Below, one piece after another: positions 43,924-53,336 of a stretch of 64,000 bases of DNA. The notes below the pieces were generated by a model. It worked only from the letters and a program-made list of their open reading frames with translations, did not search any database and had not been told where the DNA came from. Position 1 is the first letter of the stretch, and every line of letters starts with the position of its first letter. The stretch is from Bradyrhizobium algeriense (GTDB lineage: Bacteria; Pseudomonadota; Alphaproteobacteria; Rhizobiales; Xanthobacteraceae). The DNA lies in contig NZ_JAZHRV010000001.1 in NCBI RefSeq assembly GCF_036924595.1, positions 1,426,001-1,490,000 on the forward strand, written 5' to 3'. The translations under genes were made by a program, and so were the position numbers.

Positions 43924-44379
43924 TTACTCGCCCCAAGCGATCGTAATGCTGATGTCGCCCGGCACACCTCCGGGAAAATCGACGATCTGATAGCGGATGC
44001 GGTAGCCGCGCGGCTTCAGATAGTCGGACCAGAGCTGAAAGATTTCCTGCGCTATTCCCGTTAGCGTCTTTTCCCAGCCCGGCTCCTGTTGATTGATGGC
44101 GCGGCCGTTGTCGGTGCACAGCGTGTGGGGGAACCGATAGACCTGAACCTCGCTCAGCCCATTTCGTACCGCGCGCTGGATGACGGTCGAGGCAAGCTTG
44201 ACCTTTTCGTCTTCGGTCAGGCCCGACGGCTTGCTCAGTTTTTCGATCAGCTTGTGCTTTTCAGATTCGGCTGCGGCAGTTCGGCGGGCATATTGTTCGG
44301 CCCTTTCAGCCTCCTGGAGGGCGGCTTGCTTCTGGATTTCCCTTGCCGTGGGCAGCAGTTCGTCGATTTTCTCGGGCAT
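43924..44379 (-). CDS. conserved hypothetical protein, FixK/FNR box upstream
   Basis: 151 residues from the ATG at 44379 (GAGGAAGGATCAGCC before it). The N-terminal half is a long charged coiled coil (IQKQAALQEAERAEQYARRT), then LTEDEKVKLASTVIQRAVRN, VQVYRFPHTLCTDNGRAINQ and a beta end (RIRYQIVDFPGGVPGDISIT). I do not know the family name. The perfect box 6 at 44447 lies 68 bases upstream, so it is probably part of the low-oxygen response. Confidence 0.75.
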   Translation of the reverse strand: MPEKIDELLPTAREIQKQAALQEAERAEQYARRTAAAESEKHKLIEKLSKPSGLTEDEKVKLASTVIQRAVRNGLSEVQVYRFPHTLCTDNGRAINQQEPGWEKTLTGIAQEIFQLWSDYLKPRGYRIRYQIVDFPGGVPGDISITIAWGE

Positions 44380-44446
44380 GGCTGATCCTTCCTCAATGAC
44401 CGTCGCGCCTGAACCGGTAGCTAGCGTCAGCGCCGAGACCGCTCCT

Positions 44447-44460
44447 TTGATCCAAATCAA
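44447..44460. promoter_or_regulatory. FixK/FNR-type box 6 (TTGATCCAAATCAA)
   Basis: Perfect TTGAT-N4-ATCAA, 68 bases before the start of the minus-strand gene at 44379; nearly the same spacing as box 4. Confidence 0.75.
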
Positions 44461-44569
44461 GCATTTGCGACGCCGCGCGACTTCAATTTTCGGCAGCGCC
44501 CGGCCGAGCGAGGAGATGGCATGAAGCGGTTACTTCACCGGCAAGTTTGATTTTGTGCCGACGGTCGGA

Positions 44570-45301
44570 TCATTCCGCGGCGACGTGATCAGCCCGGCTG
44601 CGACGGTCCTCATCGTGTGCAACGAAGAGATGACCGGCGTGCTTGATGACGTTTTTGGTCGTCTCGCGGATGTGGCGCTCGATGAGTTCCTGAGCCTTTG
44701 CCGTATTCCGCGCGATCGCCGAATCCATGATCATCTTGTGTTCGACATCCTTGGCGCGCCACTTTGGCCGGAACTGCGACGACATGCGTCGGTAGCGGTG
44801 CGCGCGTTCGAACAGCTTCTGGCGGATCTCCAGCAGGTTGGGGGAGCCGCAGGCGGCGACGAGCGAAAAATGAAAGTCGCCGTGCAGTTTGTCCCACTCG
44901 CCGGAAAGATAGTAGTTGGGGCCGAGGCGGTTCTGGAGGCGGTCCATCCGGTGGAAAGCGCCGATGATATCGGCTTCCCAATCGTCGTTACCATGCTTGA
45001 TGGCAAGCCCGATGCATTCACGCTCGACGAGCACGCGGACGAAGGTGAGGTCATTCAGGTCGTCAATCGAGACCGGCGCGACCACAAAGCCGCGCTGGTC
45101 CTCAGCGACCACGAGGCCTTCGGCCACGAGACGCGAGAGTGCCTCCCGCAGCGTAGAGAAGCTGACGGCGTACATCTCGCGCAGCGCTTCGAACCGAAGC
45201 TTGGCGCCGGGCTTCAGCGTGCAGCTGATGATGTCAGTGCGCATCCGGTGCAGCACGTCCGCCGCGCGCGTTTCTCCTGCTGGCTTGAGCCTGTCGCGCA
45301 T
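44570..45301 (-). CDS. GntR-family regulator (FadR/FCD subfamily)
   Basis: 243 residues. Winged helix-turn-helix MRTDIISCTLKPGAKLRFEA, LREMYAVSFSTLREALSRLV, followed by an all-helical FCD ligand domain (about 85-235) with the metal-binding Asp/His pattern (GDFHFSLVAACGS, RHIRETTKNV). Start placed at 45301, behind AGGACG; a longer frame starts at 45355. FCD regulators sense small organic acids and often control the gene beside them; here that could be the AAC(3)-like gene. Confidence 0.88.
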   Translation of the reverse strand: MRDRLKPAGETRAADVLHRMRTDIISCTLKPGAKLRFEALREMYAVSFSTLREALSRLVAEGLVVAEDQRGFVVAPVSIDDLNDLTFVRVLVERECIGLAIKHGNDDWEADIIGAFHRMDRLQNRLGPNYYLSGEWDKLHGDFHFSLVAACGSPNLLEIRQKLFERAHRYRRMSSQFRPKWRAKDVEHKMIMDSAIARNTAKAQELIERHIRETTKNVIKHAGHLFVAHDEDRRSRADHVAAE

Positions 45302-45497
45302 CCGCGTCGTCCTGGGTAGCTGTCCGCAACACGTCATGGGTTGCAGTCCGCACACTAGGGCCGATTTTCGAAAAAATCAAACAACGTCCGATGATTGGAG
45401 GTCGATCAGGCCGGGTGAGGGAGCCCAAGGAATCCGGAGCCATGCCGGCGGCCTCGGCTCCGAAACCGGCAATTTCTCGGACTGCCTGACCGGGAGG

Positions 45498-46388
45498 TCA
45501 ATGGGATGTGGCGTCCGGGTCGAGCGCTTTGGAAAGAAAGTCGCTTGCGAAGTCGACGATTGGCTGCGCCGAGGTGAGCGTGCAGCGCGCTCGCCCGACA
45601 GGACCCACCTGAGCCTGCCCGAGTTGCATGAACTGCTCGCCGATGAGCGGAAAATATCTATTCAAATCATCGCCCACATCCGGTGCGGAGATCCATGCTC
45701 GCTCGCTGCCGGCATCCACCGGAATCTTCCGCATCTTCCTCCGCCCGTGCGGTAGGCGGGATTCGGCAAAGTGAAGCAGTGTGGCCCGATTGAAGCCCAC
45801 TCCGAGCAGCAGCAATTTGGCATCGAGTTCATACAGACGCGCGAACGGCGACCCCGCACCTTGCCCCCATGACAGTTCATGCGGGCTCACAATGAACCTG
45901 GCCAGCGGCCCGCGCGCGGTGACCGAGACTTGCGGATGCTCGCTTCGCATGACATCGGGCCAGGTTCGAAACGTCTCCGCGATGGCGCCCATGCTTGTCG
46001 GCGTGATCGCAGGATCAAAGGCAGGCACGTGCCGTCGCACGAATTCGATAACGTCATCCCCAAAGTGATGATCTTTCCAGGTTACCGGATCTGACACCTC
46101 GGGGCTGAACGCCGGCATCACCAATGTGCCCTGCGGTCCCAGGACGTCCATCAACGCGCGAACCACCGTCGGCGCACCGCCCAGCACATGGCCGATAGCG
46201 CTGAGAGACGAATGCACCATGAGTACCTGCCCGGTACTCACTCCCAGCCGCCGAAGGTCCGAGGCAATTCCGGCCTTGGTGTGCGGCGCCTCGCGGGTTC
46301 GCGCATTTGAATCAGCGCCCATGCAAATCCATCGTGCGTCTCGGCATTCGAAATCCACCGCGGCCATTGAACCGCCTGCGCGCATCAA
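45498..46388 (-). CDS. AAC(3)-family N-acetyltransferase
   Basis: 296 residues. DLRRLGVSTGQVLMVHSSLS, GTLVMPAFSPEVSDP and ESRLPHGRRK are hallmarks of aminoglycoside 3-N-acetyltransferases, which transfer acetyl from acetyl-CoA to an amino group. Many environmental members act on other amines or have unknown substrates, so resistance should not be assumed. The N-terminal 22 residues may not be translated; a second ATG lies at 46322. No integron or transposon hallmark is adjacent. Confidence 0.85.
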   Translation of the reverse strand: MMRAGGSMAAVDFECRDARWICMGADSNARTREAPHTKAGIASDLRRLGVSTGQVLMVHSSLSAIGHVLGGAPTVVRALMDVLGPQGTLVMPAFSPEVSDPVTWKDHHFGDDVIEFVRRHVPAFDPAITPTSMGAIAETFRTWPDVMRSEHPQVSVTARGPLARFIVSPHELSWGQGAGSPFARLYELDAKLLLLGVGFNRATLLHFAESRLPHGRRKMRKIPVDAGSERAWISAPDVGDDLNRYFPLIGEQFMQLGQAQVGPVGRARCTLTSAQPIVDFASDFLSKALDPDATSH

Positions 46389-46534
46389 ACCCAGCAGGCC
46401 TTTTCAATTAGCAGTGCCATTTGTGCCGGTAAATGGCCTGTCCCATGATTTTGTCTGAGCCAGGCTTCAATTGTGCCCGTCAGGGAGTTTCGGCGGACAG
46501 CGTGCTGGATCGGCAGGGCCAAGCTGACCTTGCG

Positions 46535-47464
46535 TCAGGATTTTCGATGTTTCGCGTTCACCGCGATCGCAGCCGCCGCGGTGCGGTTCTCGACGCCGAG
46601 TTTCGAGTAGATCTGCTCGAGGTGCTTGTCGACGGTGCGCGGGCTCAAGCCCAGAATTTGCGCGATGTCGCGGTTGGTCTTGCCCTTCGACAGCCACGAC
46701 AGCACTTCGCCCTCGCGCGTCGTCAGGCCAAGCTCGCTGGAGAATTCCGCCGGTGCGTCGGCGCCGGAATCTTTTGCAAGCCGCAGCAGGAATTCGTTGG
46801 TGCCCAGTCTGCCCATGTATTGCAGCCGGAGCTGTTCGTTGCCGGGAAGCGCGGTCATGATCGCAGCTTTCGACCCGGCCTTGCCCTTGCGGGCCTGGTC
46901 CAGCCATTGCGGGATCGGGTCGGGCAGCACGACATCGTCGTCGCTGTCAGGGCTAAGCGCATCCGACAGCAGTTTCTGCGCCTGTGGCGTCGCCCACATG
47001 ATCTTGCCGACGCCGTTGACGGCGAGCAGATAGCGGCCGGAGACGTCGAGGGCGGCACGCGCGCTCTGGGTCAGCCGCGCATTGGCGAGGTGGACGCGGA
47101 TGCGCGCCAGCATCTCCTCGACCGCAATCGGTTTTGTCACATAGTCGACGCCGCCGGCTTCCAGCCCGCGAACGATGTGTTCGGTTTCGGCCAGCCCCGT
47201 CATGAAGATGATAGGCACATGGTCGAGGCCGGCGTCGCGCTTCAGCCGCCTGCAGGTTTCAAAACCGTCCAACCCGGGCATGACCGCGTCGAGCAGCACG
47301 ATGTCGGGCGTGATCTGGTCGACGATCCGCATCGCCGCCGCGCCGTCGAGCGCGACCATGACCGTCATGCCGGCGCCGTCGAGCGCGTCGGTGAGCAGCC
47401 GCAGCGTCTCCGGCGAATCATCGACGATGAGGGCGACGTCGCGCTTTTTTGATTCAGTGATCAT
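46535..47464 (-). CDS. LuxR-type response regulator of the permease-kinase pair
   Basis: 309 residues. N-terminal receiver (VALIVDDSPETLRLLTDALD; phosphoacceptor Asp in DIVLLDAVMPGLDG; VDYVTKPI), a middle PAS-like linker (about 135-230), and a LuxR helix-turn-helix LTTREGEVLSWLSKGKTNRD, ILGLSPRTVDKHLEQIYSKL. Its start overlaps the kinase gene end by 11 bases, so they are translated together. The likely targets are the divergent amide transport and hydrolysis genes at 51000-58796. Confidence 0.9.
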   Translation of the reverse strand: MITESKKRDVALIVDDSPETLRLLTDALDGAGMTVMVALDGAAAMRIVDQITPDIVLLDAVMPGLDGFETCRRLKRDAGLDHVPIIFMTGLAETEHIVRGLEAGGVDYVTKPIAVEEMLARIRVHLANARLTQSARAALDVSGRYLLAVNGVGKIMWATPQAQKLLSDALSPDSDDDVVLPDPIPQWLDQARKGKAGSKAAIMTALPGNEQLRLQYMGRLGTNEFLLRLAKDSGADAPAEFSSELGLTTREGEVLSWLSKGKTNRDIAQILGLSPRTVDKHLEQIYSKLGVENRTAAAAIAVNAKHRKS

Positions 47465-50400
47465 AGCTGTGCAGTGTTTTCAGGGCCGCCATGTACTGAT
47501 CGAGATCGAAGCGGTCGACCAGCGTGCGCATTTGCAAAACGAAATCGGCATGCTCAGGATAGTCGTGGCCGATCTCGTCCAGCTTGACCTGGATCGCGCG
47601 GATGTAGCCGAGTTGCCCGAGACCGATCAGTTCCTCGACATATTTCACCGGCGGCCGCGATCCCGTCTCCGGTTTCCAGCGCGGCTGGGCTATCTGCTCG
47701 GCCTCGTACTGCCATTCGATCTTGAGCAACTGCCGGATCGTCTCCACCAGCTTGGGGATGTCGATCGGCTTCATCAGATAGCCGTCGTGAAACGGCTGCG
47801 CCAGCGGCGCGCCGTGCGCTTCAAGCGCGCTCGCCGACACCATCAGGATGCGGGCCTGGTGATGGCCGCTGGCGCGCAACGTTTCCGCCACCGTCCAGCC
47901 GTCCATGCCCGCCATCGAGATATCAAGCAAAAACAAATCAGGCCGGCAGTGCTGCGCCAGCGCGAGGCAGCCGGGTCCATCGGGCGCGCTCAAGAGAATG
48001 AAGCCCAGCGGCGCCAGCACCTCGCGCAGGAGGTCGCGGTGGGTCGGATCGTCGTCGGTAATGAGGATCGTCTTGCGCGGGCCGTGATAGCCGAAGATCG
48101 GCGCCTCGATCGGCGCAATCCGCGTCGGATTGGTGACTTCCGACAGCAGGATCTTGACGCGGAAAATGCTGCCGGTGCCGACCTCGCTCGTCACCCTGAT
48201 ATCGCCGCCCATCACGCCGGCGAGCAGCCGGCTGATGGTCAGCCCGAGTCCGGTGCCGGTCTGCGGCTGCGATACGCCGAGCGCACCGCGCTCGAACGGT
48301 GCGAAGATGCGTTCGAGATCGCTTGCCTGGATTCCGGGGCCGGTATCGATCACCTCGAACTCCGCGACCGGGCTGCGGTAATGCACGACGAATTGCACGC
48401 TGCCGGTCTGCGTGAATTTCAGCGCATTCGACAGCAGGTTGATCAGAACCTGGCGCAGGCGTTTTTCGTCGGCATAGACGACGAGGGGCAGCACCGAAGG
48501 CCGCCTGAAAACGAAATCGATGCCCTTGGCGGCGGCCTGAACGCGAAACATCCCGACGAGCTGGTCGAGGAATTCGCTGAACCGCACCTCGTCGCGCGAC
48601 AGATAGAGCCGGCCGGCCTCGATCTTGGAAATGTCCAAAATGCCGTCGATCAGCCCCGACAGATGATCGGCGCTGCGGCGGACCACGCGCACCTGGTCGC
48701 GCGGCTTGGTGGCAAGGCCGGAATCCTGCTCCAGCAACTGGGCATAACCACTGATGGCGTTCAGCGGCGAGCGTAGTTCATGGCTGAGCCCCACCACATA
48801 GCGGCTCTTGGCGAGGTTTGCCGATTCCGCCACTTCCTTCGCGCGCTGCAGCTCGGCATCGGTGCGCTTGTGCGCGTCGATTTCCTGGATCAGGAGCGCG
48901 GTCTGCCGCCGCGTTTCAGCTTCCGCCGCGCGGCGACTTTGTTGCGCCAGCACGAACAGCCACGCCACCACGCCGATGATGATGGTGAGCGCGAAGAACA
49001 CCTTCCACAGCACGTCGGACAGAAGGAGATTGTCCACCGCAACCGTCGCCGACGTCTGCAGGTAGATCAGCCCGAGCGTCAGCCCGACGAGGCCGGCGGA
49101 TATCGCGAACACGCCGAGATAATGCCCGAACTGGGAATTGATCCGGGCGTAGATCGGCTCCGGCAGCATCTTGCCCATCGTCTCCGACACCTGCGCGCCG
49201 ATCCGCGCATGCGGCTTGCAGAGATCGTGACAGCGCGCGTCGAGCGAACAGCACAGCGAACAGATCGGGCCGGCATAGGCGGGGCAAGAGGCCATGTCCT
49301 CCGGCTCGAACGAATGCTCGCAGATACAGCACTGGATCGCCTCGAGGTTCTGCCAGCTACGCTTCGGCTTGCGCGCGATGTAGTATTTGCCGTCGGTGGC
49401 CCACGCGATCAGCGGCGCGGTGACGAAGGCGACGGCGAGCGCCACGAAGGCGGACAGCGCCTTGGCCGTCGGCCCGAACAGGCCGTAGAACGCGCTGATC
49501 GAGACGATGGTCGCGATCGTCATCGCGCCGACGCCGACCGGATTGATGTCGTAGAGATGGGCGCGCTTGAATTCGATGTGCTGCGGGCGCAAGCCCAGCG
49601 GCTTGTTGATGACGAGATCGGCGACCAGCGCGCCGACCCAGGCAATCGCAACGTTGGAGTAGAGCGCCAGCGTCTGCTCCAGCGCCTTGTAGACGCCGAT
49701 TTCCATCAAGAGCAGCGCCACCATGACGTTGAACACCAGCCAGACCACGCGGCCGGGATGGCTGTGGGTCAGGCGCGAGAAGAAGTTCGACCACGCGATC
49801 GAGCCGGCATAGGCGTTGGTGACGTTGATCTTGATCTGCGAGAGAATGACGAAGGTGCCGGTCAGCGCCAGCACCAGATCGGGCTGCGACAGCACGTAAC
49901 GAAACGCTTCGAGATACATATGCGCGGGCTCGGCGGCGTGCTCGCTGGAGACGCCGTGGCTGAGCGCGAAGTAGGCGAGGAACGAACCCAGCAACAGCTT
50001 GAGCGCGCCGAAGATGATCCAGCCGGGGCCGGCGCTGAGCAGTGCGATCCACCATGAGGTGCGAGAGGTCTTTCGGTCGCGCGGCAAAAACCGCAGGAAG
50101 TCGACCTGCTCGCCGATCTGCGCCACCAGCGAAAACACCACCGACGCGGCGGTGCCGAACAGCAGCAGATCGAGATGGCCGCTGGCGTCGCCATGCTCGC
50201 CGGCGAATTTCCGCCACTCCGTAAACGAGTGCGGGTTGGCCCAGGCGATCGCCACGAAGGGGAGGATGTGCAGGACGATCCAGAGCGGCTGTGTCCACAG
50301 TTGAAAGCGGCTGATCAGGGTGATGCCGTAGGTCACCAGCGGAATGATGACGACGGCGCTGATGAGATAGCCGATCGGGCGCGGGATGCCGAAGCACATC

Positions 50401-50825
50401 TCCAGCGCGGCGGCCATGATGACCGCTTCGAGCGCGAAGAAGATGAAGGTGAAGGAGGCGTAGATCAGCGACGTGATGGTCGAGCCGATATAGCCGAAGC
50501 CGGCGCCGCGGGTCAGCAGGTCGATATCGATGCCGCATTTTGCGGCATGGTAGGCAATCGGCAGGCCGCAAAAGAAGATGATGACACTGACGACCAGGAT
50601 GGCGGCGGTGGCGTTGGCTGCGCCGTAATTCAGCGTAATCGTGCCGCCGATCGCTTCCAGCGCCAGAAAAGAAATCGCGCCAAGCGCGGTATTGGCGACG
50701 CGGGCGGCCGACCATCGCCGGGCGCTCTTGGCGGTGAAGCGCAGCGCATAGTCTTCCAGGGTCTGGTTAGCAACCCACTGATTATATTGGCGTCTGACGC
50801 GGTCGATCCGCTGCCGCCCTGCCAC
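47454..50825 (-). CDS. permease-like hybrid histidine kinase
   Basis: 1,123 residues. In order: a membrane domain of about 12 helices resembling NCS1 nucleobase/hydantoin permeases (about 30-485), a cysteine-rich knuckle (CCICEHSFEPEDMASC, CSLCCSLDARCHDLC; about 493-530), two more helices, and a coiled coil. Then HisKA with H682 (LSHELRSPLNAISGYAQLL), HATPase (NLLSNALKFT, DTGPGI, TGTGLGLTIS), a receiver (LFLLDISMAGMDG) and a short C-terminal helical domain. Start taken as the GTG at 50825 with AGGAG before it, not the upstream TTG. It faces the amide operon and probably senses its substrate through the permease part. Confidence 0.88.
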   Translation of the reverse strand: MAGRQRIDRVRRQYNQWVANQTLEDYALRFTAKSARRWSAARVANTALGAISFLALEAIGGTITLNYGAANATAAILVVSVIIFFCGLPIAYHAAKCGIDIDLLTRGAGFGYIGSTITSLIYASFTFIFFALEAVIMAAALEMCFGIPRPIGYLISAVVIIPLVTYGITLISRFQLWTQPLWIVLHILPFVAIAWANPHSFTEWRKFAGEHGDASGHLDLLLFGTAASVVFSLVAQIGEQVDFLRFLPRDRKTSRTSWWIALLSAGPGWIIFGALKLLLGSFLAYFALSHGVSSEHAAEPAHMYLEAFRYVLSQPDLVLALTGTFVILSQIKINVTNAYAGSIAWSNFFSRLTHSHPGRVVWLVFNVMVALLLMEIGVYKALEQTLALYSNVAIAWVGALVADLVINKPLGLRPQHIEFKRAHLYDINPVGVGAMTIATIVSISAFYGLFGPTAKALSAFVALAVAFVTAPLIAWATDGKYYIARKPKRSWQNLEAIQCCICEHSFEPEDMASCPAYAGPICSLCCSLDARCHDLCKPHARIGAQVSETMGKMLPEPIYARINSQFGHYLGVFAISAGLVGLTLGLIYLQTSATVAVDNLLLSDVLWKVFFALTIIIGVVAWLFVLAQQSRRAAEAETRRQTALLIQEIDAHKRTDAELQRAKEVAESANLAKSRYVVGLSHELRSPLNAISGYAQLLEQDSGLATKPRDQVRVVRRSADHLSGLIDGILDISKIEAGRLYLSRDEVRFSEFLDQLVGMFRVQAAAKGIDFVFRRPSVLPLVVYADEKRLRQVLINLLSNALKFTQTGSVQFVVHYRSPVAEFEVIDTGPGIQASDLERIFAPFERGALGVSQPQTGTGLGLTISRLLAGVMGGDIRVTSEVGTGSIFRVKILLSEVTNPTRIAPIEAPIFGYHGPRKTILITDDDPTHRDLLREVLAPLGFILLSAPDGPGCLALAQHCRPDLFLLDISMAGMDGWTVAETLRASGHHQARILMVSASALEAHGAPLAQPFHDGYLMKPIDIPKLVETIRQLLKIEWQYEAEQIAQPRWKPETGSRPPVKYVEELIGLGQLGYIRAIQVKLDEIGHDYPEHADFVLQMRTLVDRFDLDQYMAALKTLHSYDH

Positions 50826-50900
50826 TGTGATGCTCCTGCCCAGTTCAACCGACCCCTGCGTAGCCAGCAAACTCCGTACCAAAATCTACGTCGCTATTTT

Positions 50901-50940
50901 GCGGTGCAATATACGCAATCCCACGTATCTGTGCGGTGCA
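50901..50940. promoter_or_regulatory. repeat-rich divergent control region
   Basis: GCGGTGCA occurs at 50901-50908 and again at 50933-50940, 32 bases apart (about three helix turns). Between them is an inverted repeat ATACG, 8 bases, CGTAT (50911-50928). Located between the kinase gene and urtA, so a candidate binding site for the LuxR-type regulator. Confidence 0.45.
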
Positions 50941-50999
50941 CAAATCCGAGCCATCCTCACCTGACCAATCAGCGTTCTCGAACAAAAAATGGGGTGCTC

Positions 51000-52259
51000 A
51001 TGTCAGACGAACCAAACAAGGGCCTGCAGTCGCCGCTTCGCCGCAAACTGCTGATGGGCGCGGCGGCATTGCCGTTCATTTCGATGCTTCCCCGGCCGTC
51101 ATTCGGGGCCGGCCCCGCAACCTCCGTGGTCAACACAACGGGCCTCGCGGTCACCGATACGGAAGTCACCGTCGGCATCCTGCACTCCGCCACCGGAACG
51201 ATGGCGATTTCGGAAACCGGTTCGATCCAGGCCGAAAAGCTCGCGATCGAGCAGATCAACGCCGCCGGCGGCGTGCTCGGACGCAAGATCAAGTTCATCC
51301 AGGAAGACGGTGCCAGCGACTGGCCGACATTTGCGGAAAAGGCCAAGAAGCTTCTCGTCAACGACAAGGTCGCGGCGATCATGGGCTGCTGGACCTCGGC
51401 ATCGCGCAAGGCGGTGCTGCCGGTCGTCGAGCAGTACAACGGCATGCTCTATTACCCGACCTTCTATGAAGGCCTCGAGCAGTCCAAGAACGTCATCTAC
51501 ACCGGCCAGGAAGCCACCCAGCAGATTCTCGCAGGCCTGAACTGGATCGCCAAGGAGAAGGGCGCCAAATCGTTCTTCTTCATCGGCTCGGATTACATCT
51601 GGCCGCGCACCTCGAACAAGATCGCGCGCAAGCACGTCGAGAACGTGCTGAAGGGCAAGGTCGTCGGCGAGGAATATTACGCGCTCGGCAGCACCCAGTT
51701 CAATTCGGTGATCAACAAGATCAAGCTGACCAAGCCCGACGTCATCTTCACCGACGTGGTCGGCGGTTCGAACGTCGCCTTCTACAAGCAGCTCAAGGCG
51801 GCCGGCGTCGACCTTTCGAAGCAGGCGCTGCTGACGATCTCGGTGACCGAAGACGAAATCGACGGCATCGGCGGCGAAAACATCGCAGGCGCCTATGCCT
51901 GCATGAAGTACTTCCAGTCGCTCGACAATGCCAACAACAAGGCGTTCGTTCCCGCCTTCAAGAAGCTGTGGGGCGAGAAGACGGTGATCGGCGACGTGAC
52001 GCAGGCCGGATATCTCGGCCCGTGGCTGTGGAAGCTGACCTGCGAGAAGGCCGGCAGCTTCGACGTCGACAAGATCGCCGCCGCCTCGCCAGGCATCGAA
52101 TTCAAGGAGGCGCCCGAAGGTTACGTGCGCATCCATGAAAACCATCACCTCTGGTCGAAGACCCGCGTCGGCAAGGCCAAGCTCGATGGCCAGTTCGAAC
52201 TGATCTTCGAGACCGCCGACCTGGTCGAACCCGATCCGTTCCCGAAGGGCTACCAGTAA
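51000..52259 (+). CDS. urtA: amide/urea ABC transporter substrate-binding protein (UrtA/FmdD type)
   Basis: 419 residues. The leader has SPLRRKLLMGAAALPFISML, twin-arginine-like. The mature part begins EVTVGILHSATGTMAISETG, followed by AEKLAIEQINAAGGVLGRKI, matching UrtA and the short-chain-amide receptor FmdD. WTSASRKAVLPVVEQYNGML and GSDYIWPRTSN are also family stretches. It captures urea or small amides in the periplasm. Start at 51000; the very long upstream open frame is antisense to the kinase gene. First gene of the plus-strand operon. Sequence alone cannot separate urea from formamide. Confidence 0.88.
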   Translation: MSDEPNKGLQSPLRRKLLMGAAALPFISMLPRPSFGAGPATSVVNTTGLAVTDTEVTVGILHSATGTMAISETGSIQAEKLAIEQINAAGGVLGRKIKFIQEDGASDWPTFAEKAKKLLVNDKVAAIMGCWTSASRKAVLPVVEQYNGMLYYPTFYEGLEQSKNVIYTGQEATQQILAGLNWIAKEKGAKSFFFIGSDYIWPRTSNKIARKHVENVLKGKVVGEEYYALGSTQFNSVINKIKLTKPDVIFTDVVGGSNVAFYKQLKAAGVDLSKQALLTISVTEDEIDGIGGENIAGAYACMKYFQSLDNANNKAFVPAFKKLWGEKTVIGDVTQAGYLGPWLWKLTCEKAGSFDVDKIAAASPGIEFKEAPEGYVRIHENHHLWSKTRVGKAKLDGQFELIFETADLVEPDPFPKGYQ

Positions 52260-52393
52260 GCGCAGCGGAACTCTCCGCAAGCTTCTCCCGAGCAACCAGC
52301 TCCCTGGCGTGGACCGTCAATCCGCGCTTGACGACCCCGCGTCGCGAATCTGTTCGCGGCGCGGGACCTTGTCCCCTCGACGGAGAAACATCG

Positions 52394-53320
52394 ATGTTCG
52401 GCGAATATTCGATTGGCGATCTGGGCTCCATCTTCGTCATGCAGGGCTTTGCGGGCCTGATCCTGTTTTCCGTCTACGTGCTGATGGCGCTCGGTCTTGC
52501 GATCATCTTCGGCCAGATGGGCGTCATCAACATGGCGCATGGCGAGTTCATGATCCTGGGGGCCTACGTCACCTGGATGACGTCGAATTTCTTCCAAACC
52601 TTTCTCCCGGGCCTGTTCAGCGGCTATTTCTTCCTCGCGATGATACTGGCCTTCCTCGCCTCCGGCGCGCTCGGGATGCTGGTGGAGTGGGTGCTGATAC
52701 GTCACCTCTACAAGCGGCCGCTCGACACGCTGCTCGCCACCTGGGGCCTCAGCCTGATGCTGCAGCAGGCCTATCGCTCGATCTTCGGCGCGCGCGAGGT
52801 CGGTGTCGAACTGCCGCAGTGGATGCTGGGCTCGCTCAAGGTCACGGATTCCATCGAGGTGCCGATCAACGGCATCTTCGTGATGGGCCTCACCGTGCTG
52901 ATCACCGTCGTGGTCGCCTATGTCATGTACAAGTCGCGCTGGGGCCGCCAGGTCCGCGCCGTCGTGCAAAACCGCATCATGGCCGGCGCCGTCGGCATCA
53001 ACACCGCGAAAGTCGATCGTTACACCTTTGCGCTCGGCTGCGGCATCGCCGGCGTCGCCGGCAGCGCCTTCACCATGATCGGCTCGACCGGGCCCACTTC
53101 AGGCCAGCTCTACATCGTCGACACCTTCCTGGTGGTCGTGTTCGGCGGCGCGGCGAGCTTGCTCGGAACCATCGCATCGGCCTTCTCGATCTCGCAGACG
53201 CAGTCGACGCTCGAATTCTTCATGTCGGGATCGATGGCGAAGGTGCTGACGCTGCTCGCGGTTGTCGGAATTCTGATGCTGCGGCCGCAGGGGCTGTTCG
53301 CCCTCAAGGTCCGCAAATAA
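52394..53320 (+). CDS. urtB: branched-chain-type ABC permease (UrtB/LivH)
   Basis: 308 residues with about eight membrane helices. ALGLAIIFGQMGVINMAHGE is the family signature. Start at the ATG at 52394 behind GGAG; longer frames upstream are antisense noise. Forms the membrane channel with UrtC. 134 bases separate it from urtA, where expression of the abundant binding protein could be set apart from the rest of the transporter. Confidence 0.9.
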   Translation: MFGEYSIGDLGSIFVMQGFAGLILFSVYVLMALGLAIIFGQMGVINMAHGEFMILGAYVTWMTSNFFQTFLPGLFSGYFFLAMILAFLASGALGMLVEWVLIRHLYKRPLDTLLATWGLSLMLQQAYRSIFGAREVGVELPQWMLGSLKVTDSIEVPINGIFVMGLTVLITVVVAYVMYKSRWGRQVRAVVQNRIMAGAVGINTAKVDRYTFALGCGIAGVAGSAFTMIGSTGPTSGQLYIVDTFLVVVFGGAASLLGTIASAFSISQTQSTLEFFMSGSMAKVLTLLAVVGILMLRPQGLFALKVRK

Positions 53321-53336
53321 CAAGAGGGCTGAAGGC

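Noticed and set aside
45498..46388. Acquired antibiotic-resistance cassette
   Set aside because: The AAC(3)-like gene has local base composition, no attC site, integrase or insertion sequence, so it is more likely a chromosomal acetyltransferase.
47175..50057. Very long plus-strand frames (533 and 425 codons) opposite the permease-kinase
   Set aside because: Composition (Arg, Gln, Ala, Asp) is that of the reverse complement of the kinase; no ribosome site or domain.
50175..50999. 825-base upstream extension of the urtA frame
   Set aside because: It overlaps the kinase gene on the other strand, and the signal peptide starts only at 51000.
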